64,000 nt of DNA from Muscardinus avellanarius. Lineage: Eukaryota > Chordata > Mammalia > Rodentia > Gliridae. Positions 58,628 through 64,000 of the stretch are shown piece by piece. The position numbers and the translations under genes are program-made. The stretch is from the NCBI GenBank assembly GCA_963383645.1, contig OY726560.1, forward strand, positions 23,910,300 through 23,974,299. The letters are read 5' to 3'. Within the stretch, counting starts at the first letter, position 1; every line of letters begins with the position of its first letter. A model generated the notes under the pieces. The model ran no database searches and was not told the origin of the DNA. It worked only from the letters and a program-made list of their open reading frames with translations.

Positions 58628-58852
58628 ACACAAACCCTATCAAAGTTTATTACAACAGTCTTTCATAGAATCAAGAGCCTTTTAAAAAACACTTAATGAA
58701 TACTTTAATGTAAAACCACAATGTAAAAATAGGAACTTTAGATTTAGTGACTGAAATAAAAGCAGATAAATAATATTTTTCAAAGGGAAAATATGTAAGG
58801 GGGAAAAAAAGAACAGTATAACATGTGTAGAGAAGGAAATTTAAATATCGGT
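58628..58852 (-). other. MED30: MED30 3' UTR (about 225 nt)
   Basis: AT-rich sequence between the MED30 stop codon and the predicted cleavage site. The right boundary is firm because it abuts TAA at 58853-58855. The left boundary is inferred from the poly(A) signal and its downstream GT-rich stretch. Other AATAAA hexamers further left (near 58579-58584 and 58565-58570) could give longer ends. Confidence 0.7.
58646..58651 (-). terminator. MED30 poly(A) signal AATAAA
   Basis: On the minus strand the sequence reads TGTTGTAATAAACTTTG and is followed within about 15-25 nt by GGGTTTGTGTTTGG, a typical GT-rich downstream element. It lies about 200 nt after the MED30 stop codon. It is the first canonical hexamer with a convincing downstream element in that direction. 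Confidence 0.75.
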
Positions 58853-58948
58853 TTAGTTCCTCATTGCCAGCATGGCATTTATATCCCAGATGAGATTTCG
58901 TAATTGATCCATAATTTGCTTCAGCTGTTGATTCTTCTGTTTGAGTTT
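58853..58948 (-). CDS. MED30: MED30 exon 4 (C-terminal coding part, with stop)
   Basis: Terminal coding exon of Mediator subunit 30. It encodes 31 residues, starting KLKQKNQQLKQIMDQLRN and ending AMLAMRN, followed by TAA at 58855-58853. This is the known C-terminus of the roughly 178-residue protein, a helical, coiled-coil-like segment with heptad-spaced Leu/Ile that fits subunit packing in the Mediator head. The acceptor is a strong T-rich tract ending TTTTTACAG just above 58948. The phase matches exon 3 exactly (…VNK|KLKQ…). No lesion is visible, and the intron on its 5' side shows this is the real gene rather than a processed copy. Confidence 0.97.
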   Translation of the reverse strand, partial: KLKQKNQQLKQIMDQLRNLIWDINAMLAMRN

Positions 58949-59264
58949 CTGTAAAAACAAAAAAATTTAACAAGAATGTTTCATGAAATATAGACCATGA
59001 AGTTAGAAGATTAAAATGTTGCAAGTTAGGACTCCAATGCTCCAGACAGAAATCAAGCTAAATATCAAGTAAGGAAGAAGGTCTCAATGATTTCCTGCCC
59101 TCAATTACTTCCAGCCAGGCATCCTGAATTCTAATTCATCCTACAGAGAGGAGTGTGGCTCCAGCCCCCCACTCTCACTACTCCTTCATCTCTACCAATC
59201 AAAGAAAACAAATTCAACATTTTATTGTTATAAAACATAAATATTTAGGTTTTCTAAGCAGCGC

Positions 59265-59485
59265 TGGGACATAATGGTCAAAGGCACATCCTTGAGTCAG
59301 ATTTTCTGGATGTTCAGATGGTCAGCTCTTTCCCTAATTAATGGCGGTGATGACCAAATTATTTTCAATAAGAAAAATGGGGGTAATAATCGAACCTACA
59401 TTCTAAGAGTTGTTAGGATTAAATATCTGATTCATGTAAAGTGTTAGAACTGCGTGGCATGTGAGTAAGCATTCAACAAATGTTA
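59265..59485 (+). repeat. MIR SINE in MED30 intron 3
   Basis: GGCACATCCTTGAGTCAGATTTTC, AAAAATGGGGGTAATAATCGAACCTAC, GTTGTTAGGATTAAATATC, AAGTGTTAGAACTG and AAGCATTCAACAAATGTTAG match MIR. Confidence 0.82.
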
Positions 59486-61928
59486 GTGGCATGCACAGAA
59501 AGTAGCTGTCAATATAAAAAATAAGTATGATAAAAACAGGATGTCCGATGTAACTGGTCTTTCAAAACATGTCAGAAGCCACTGCTGGCCCATAGCATCA
59601 AGTGCAATCTACTTCTAGTTCTGAAAACACAAAAGGGCCCAGTGACCAATGCAATAATCTTCACAACCAAGATTTACTATATGCCTTAAATACATAAGGT
59701 ATGTGTCTCTATATTTCTATTCTTGGATTCCTCTAGACTATGGTTTATCAACTTCGTTTTAACATCCTTTCTTCAAGTCCTATGTGGTAAATATTTGCTT
59801 AGAAAAACAAGACAAAAACAAAGAGCTTCTAGTTAGGATGTTTACTGGTTATTAAAACAAGAGTCATTATTATTCAAGCTTTTGGAAACATGAGATTTGG
59901 AGATACACTATTTAATTAAAGATAAATATTAAACTACCTCCTGGTAAACTAGTATATATGTTCATGATCAAGAGGCCTAAAGATCTGTTTTTATTTCACT
60001 AGAAAATTAAAAAGCAAACTAAAATTAAATAAGTTGCTTTATATGACTTCTATCTGGAGCTAAAGAAATGAGAGGAAGTAGGTAGCTAAAAGGGAGGGAA
60101 AAAAAAACTCTTACTGGAAAATAGAAAAAGCCATTAGAGATACTCTAATAACCTTTAATGATATTAATTTAACTCACATTTGAAAACAGAATTAACAGAA
60201 CACAGACATAGTACCTGGCGATAGAGCACACAGGGCACGACTCTCACTCGCTTAGCATGGTCTTTGGAAGAAACGCTATTAGTATTTTTAGCTACTCAGT
60301 TTTGTTGCTCAGTTTTCAGATTTTCCCAAAATGTGTCACCACACCTCCCTGGTAGTCAGTTATTTGAGCAGTTGTCTATGTTATCTAACAAAACTGACCC
60401 AGATTACTGGGGCAAATGAGGAATAATAAACCTATGAAGTCTTGCATCAGAGACCAGGAAGCGACACTTGAGCTCCCTAGAGAAACGGAAGAGCCAAGGT
60501 GCCGTACTGAGGTGCCATTCTCAGTGTAGCCTGCGATTCCATCTTAGACACACCCTTCTCCTTGGCTCTCATCAGTGCATTGGGAATGCAGAATCTCAGT
60601 CCCAGCCAGCTGTACTTTCTATACACCCACACCTAAAACAACAGCCAGCTCCAAAGGCACAAGACTGAAAACCAGTAAGTTTGGCTTTCTGAACTAATCT
60701 GTAGTTTCAAGATGGTTCTAAGAGTGGTGCTCTTCATCAATGCTAAAGCCTATTGTCCAGCACTGAGTCATCTGGACTAGATGTGAAAAACTTCAGCTTC
60801 CATGATTTATTTACCTTTTCAGGAGAGATGTGGAGAAGAGTAACTGATTAAGAATAAAGGGAAAAAATAAAGAGAATTGATTGTTTAAAAATCTAATTTG
60901 CTTTACTAACTTTGCAGATAGTTCCAGAAATGGTACCCTTACTAGAATAAATACAAAGCCTAAAGAAAAGGCTAATTTTAAGAACGCCCACTTGGAAATA
61001 TAAATTCTGATATACTTGTTTATATTCTTTTTAAAGCTTCACTAATTCCTAAAGAAAAAAGAAGAGCACTAAAATCCAGGGAACAGCAAAAGTTCGTTTT
61101 TTAAAGTGTGATATAGTACAAGGTACTTGAAGAATTATTCTCAAGGATGCAAAAGTTTTAAATCAAAAAAATTAGCATACAAGTAAACTATCTAGAGTCA
61201 AAACACATCATGAAACTATGGACAGCAGAGCTGACAGTTAGGCTTATTAGTGGCTAAATTGTAAATAAAATTTCATGACATGATATAGGATTTAATATAT
61301 ACAGTCTTGCCACTGATTGATTTTAACAGAGGTTGACAGCTGCTATTTTCAAAATCCATCAGCTGTGCCTAATTTGTTACATTAACAGGTGAATGTGTAA
61401 GCAGAGTAGATACTTACAAAATGTTTATGCTAAGCCACACCATGTAATATAATATTCATACAAAGATGTGACACTTGATAAAAAATGCTTTAATTTCTAA
61501 ATGCATGAATTCAATTATGTGTCAGCCCTGTAAATACTGCCACTACCTCTTTCAATTTTATTTTACCATCAACAGGATAGCCTTAAGCAAAGTAAAACTC
61601 ATTCTGATATTCCTAAAGAATAAAGACTGAAACAAGAATTCATCCTTTACTTGGTATCAGGGCTTAAGGATGTCAGAATACATGAAGAAAAAAAAAAGTA
61701 TTTAAACCAGTTCATTTTGTCTCTTGATGATTTACATGAAGTACCAATTAAAAGCTGTGTGCCTCAAAGTTTCCTGGCACTAAGGTAGACACTGGTAATA
61801 TGCACTGTTAGAAACCAGACAGTAAAGACTCTTCTGTACACTTTCAAGTATATGACATAGCATGGAGGATAAAATAAGAGGTATAAACCTACTTACTTTA
61901 TTTAGAATATAAAGTAAGAAATAGGCAG

Positions 61929-62177
61929 TACAACTGAATTTTTTTTTTTTTTTTTTTTTTTTTTTTGTGTGTGGTACTGGGAATGGAACCCAGGGGTATT
62001 TTACCTCTGAGCTACATACCCAGCCTTAATTTTTATTCTTTATTTTGAAACAGGGTCTCAATGAATTGCAAAGGGCCTAAGTAGCTGAGGCTGTCCTTGA
62101 ACCACAATCCTCCTATCTTACCCTCCCAAATGCTGGGATTACAAGTGTGCACCACCATGCCCAGCTTACAACTGAAT
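61929..62177 (-). repeat. B1-dID SINE in MED30 intron 3, 11-bp target duplication
   Basis: Minus-oriented body 61940-62166 with a T28 tail (61939-61966). The exact duplication TACAACTGAAT is at 61929-61939 and 62167-62177. Confidence 0.93.
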
Positions 62178-62581
62178 ATTTTTAATTGAATGTAAAAAAC
62201 AAAATGTGATTACTATGCATTATGCAACTTACTTATTTAATGCAAGCAAATGCCAATGTGTTAAAATACAATGCATTACTTTTGTTTCTGTAAAGAGCCA
62301 TCAAAACATGACTCGGCACTGCTTTATTTCCAGGAGAGTCCTTTGTTCCTAAGCAGCAGCTTGTCCGCTCATCTGAAAAGGTCACGAGGACAGACGACAC
62401 CTGGGGCTGGTTCGAGGCAGAAACTCTCACACTTAGGACAACACTTGACACAGAGCAGGCACTCAGTCCCAAAATTACATTTTTGAGTTACACTAGACTC
62501 CTTAGCAATTTTTATCAAGAATTCTGAAATATAAAATGTACAGGTAATTTAATAACCTGTATTAAATATAAAAGAACTTAC

Positions 62582-62686
62582 TTTATTTACGTCAGCAATT
62601 TCTCGTCTCTCTTCAGTAGCAAAACGAGGTGGGCCAGCCCGATCATCATTCTTGGAGCCATCTTCTTCCACATAGGGAATAAGGTG
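62582..62686 (-). CDS. MED30: MED30 exon 3 (coding, internal)
   Basis: Penultimate coding exon of Mediator subunit 30, a head-module component of the Mediator complex that links transcription factors to RNA polymerase II in the nucleus. Read on the minus strand it encodes 35 residues containing LIPYVEEDGSKNDDRAGPP and EERREIADVNK. By recall this matches human residues 113-147 apart from conservative changes (S to T, E to D) and His for Gln at the first codon. The exon is 105 nt and phase 0 at both ends. Its acceptor is CCCAG just above 62686 and its donor is GTAAGT at 62581-62576. Because it is a multiple of three it could be skipped without breaking the frame. Exons 1-2 are not in the window. 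Confidence 0.96.
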
Positions 62687-62730
62687 CTGGGAGCAATAAT
62701 ACGAGTTAGAAGTAAAAAACACGACCCAAC

Positions 62731-62845
62731 TTTGTGACACCCTGCTTTAAAATGAAAAACAAAATATGGCTGGGATCTAGTTCAGAGGTAAAATACCACT
62801 GGATTCAATACCCAGTACCACAATAAATAAATAAATAAATACTTG
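62731..62845 (+). repeat. B1-dID SINE, 5'-truncated
   Basis: CTTTGTGACACCCTGCTTTAAAATG, then GGCTGGGATCTAGTTCAGAGG through TTCAATACCCAGTACC, tail (AAAT)n. The B1 half is missing. Confidence 0.8.
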
Positions 62846-62922
62846 TGCATACATATATAAGTATATATATGATATATATAAATTTGGATCATATATATGT
62901 GTGTATATATATATATATATTT
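62846..62922 (+). repeat. AT-rich (TA)n region
   Basis: Alternating TATATA with interruptions, right after the SINE tail at 62823-62843. Confidence 0.9.
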
Positions 62923-63324
62923 ATTTTTCTATGAAGGCTGAAATTGAGGATGCATCAGATTAAGATAAAATTTTATGCTCTTCATAGTTTAAAATTTTCA
63001 ATTAAAGTGTTACTTGAAACAGCTTTAGGCATTTATCATTTCAATGCACTTTATGTACTACCCTTCAGGCTTCTTTTGCAAAATAGTTTTTATATATTGG
63101 TTGTTAATTAAATAATAACCTATTTAGTGAATAAGCAGATATTTAATTGCCAGATACTGGCGGAGACATTGCAAAATTAAAGTCAAATAAGATGAAATTA
63201 CTGCTTTAAGAGATTTATGATTTATTGAGATGAATAAGACAGGCTTTCCTTCATCTATACTTAAAAAAAAGAACTTCATAGATGTGAATTATATAAATGT
63301 CATTAACTTGCCATCTAAAACTTA

Positions 63325-63910
63325 AATTAGTACAGCCACTATGGAGGCCAGTATGGAGGCTCCTGAAAAGCCCAGGAATTTAACTCTCACGTGACCCAGC
63401 TAAACCATTCTTTAGAATCTTTCCTAAAGAATTAAAGTTAGGATACTAATTGTGACACATGCATAATATAATAAATGCACATGTGTGCATTTATAGCAAC
63501 ACAATTCCACATGACAAGTCAAATGACTGGATAAAGAAAGTGTGATATGTACACACAAGCAAGAAGCTTTACTCAGTCATAAAGAACATTATGCTAAGTG
63601 GGATCAGCGAGTCTCACAAAGTCAAGGGTCCTATGTTTTCTCTCCTATGTGGAAGCTGGAAAGAAAAAAGGAAATGAAGGGGACTTCATGAAAATGAGGA
63701 GAGACCAGTAGAAGAGGAAGAATATAAGGGGTGGGGGGAAGGGGAAGACACATGGAGGTGTCACTGCCCATCTCACTAGCACAGAGGCAAGAGGAGGGTG
63801 GCAGGGTGAGATGCAGGGGAAACACAAGAAATGCTGGATGCCTATGGGAATGTATCACTAGGAATCTCACCAGAGATGTATAACTACACTGTATCAGTAC
63901 ATTCTAAAAT
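63325..63910 (+). mobile_element. Old L1 3' fragment in MED30 intron 2
   Basis: TACAGCCACTATGGAGGCC, ATTTATAGCAACACAATTCC, CATAAAGAACATTATGCTAAG, GGGTCCTATGTTTTCTCTC and a purine-rich 3' UTR. These follow the ORF2 end and 3' UTR order. Diverged. Confidence 0.7.
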
Positions 63911-64000
63911 AGGTAAGTAGAAAATTAAAACTTCAGTCTGTGCACATCTCTAGATGTTTTAAGTACTTTTAGTACTAATAACTTTTGTAGAACAAAAAGT

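Larger units (their letters stand above)
58949..62581 (-). other. MED30: MED30 intron 3
   Basis: A 3.6-kb intron running from GTAAGT (62581 downwards) to TTTTTACAG (ending at 58949). It contains a MIR (about 59265-59485) and a minus-oriented B1-dID SINE (61940-62166). The rest is AT-rich, without open frames that resemble proteins. The plus-strand frame at 60468-60668 has no recognisable domain. Confidence 0.85.
62687..64000 (-). other. MED30: MED30 intron 2 (partial, continues past the window)
   Basis: Sequence on the 5' side of exon 3, running off the right edge. It holds a SINE fragment (62731-62845), an AT-rich simple region (62846-62922) and an old L1 3' fragment (about 63325-63910). 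No further MED30 exon was recognised before the edge. Confidence 0.8.

Noticed and set aside
58671..59024. 117-codon minus frame covering MED30 exon 4 in the wrong frame
   Set aside because: The real reading frame is set by the splice junction at 58948 and ends at 58853.

Overview
This is nuclear DNA from a mammal, almost certainly a rodent of the squirrel group. The evidence is more than two dozen composite SINEs in which a B1-like (7SL-derived) left part ('GGGCGTGGTGGCGCACGCC', 'ACTTGGGAGGCTGAGACAGGAGGAT') is joined to a tRNA/ID-like right part ('GGCTGGGGGTGTAGCTCAGAGG', 'GTAGAATGCCCCTGGGTTC'). That architecture (B1-dID/MEN-type) is known from squirrels and close relatives. The species cannot be fixed from the window. 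There are no operons, plasmid or phage features, and no CRISPR array.

Only one host gene is supported: MED30 (Mediator subunit 30), on the minus strand at the right end. Its last two coding exons are present (62582-62686 and 58853-58948), with canonical splice sites, an intact frame to the stop codon, and a good poly(A) signal at 58646-58651. Earlier exons lie to the right, outside the window. From about 58620 leftwards to position 1 the window is intergenic DNA downstream of MED30. In human the next gene in that direction is EXT1, converging on MED30; no EXT1 sequence was recognised here.

The intergenic part is layered repeat DNA. (1) The main landmark is a full-length LINE-1 at 46535-53805, flanked by an 18-bp target-site duplication (17/18 identical). 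It has a 2.1-kb 5' UTR, an ORF1 truncated by a 23-bp tandem duplication, and an ORF2 broken by three frameshifts and a nonsense codon; its RT region and C-terminal Cys/His motif remain open. (2) There are about ten 5'-truncated or 3'-UTR L1 pieces: one nested in an LTR (9460-10128), one with a twin-priming inversion (54432-55338), and one fused into a SINE (38869-39319). (3) Two copies of one LTR family occur (about 9264-10356 and 57305-57716); the second shows the empty L1 target site of the first. (4) Two older MaLR-type LTRs each carry an expanded microsatellite; in one, the CT-rich segment has become a 584-bp almost pure polypyrimidine tract (14774-15357). (5) Old mammalian-wide repeats (MIR, L2, MER5-type and another DNA transposon) are scattered throughout. 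(6) Many dinucleotide microsatellites occur, several growing directly from SINE 3' ends.

The least repeat-laden stretches are about 12130-14520, 19770-25860, 29000-32290 and 43780-46516. They hold no convincing genes; the open frames there are short and unrecognised. I found no previously undescribed biological system. What is worth a second look is insertion history, nested elements, microsatellite birth inside repeats, and candidate conserved non-coding blocks.
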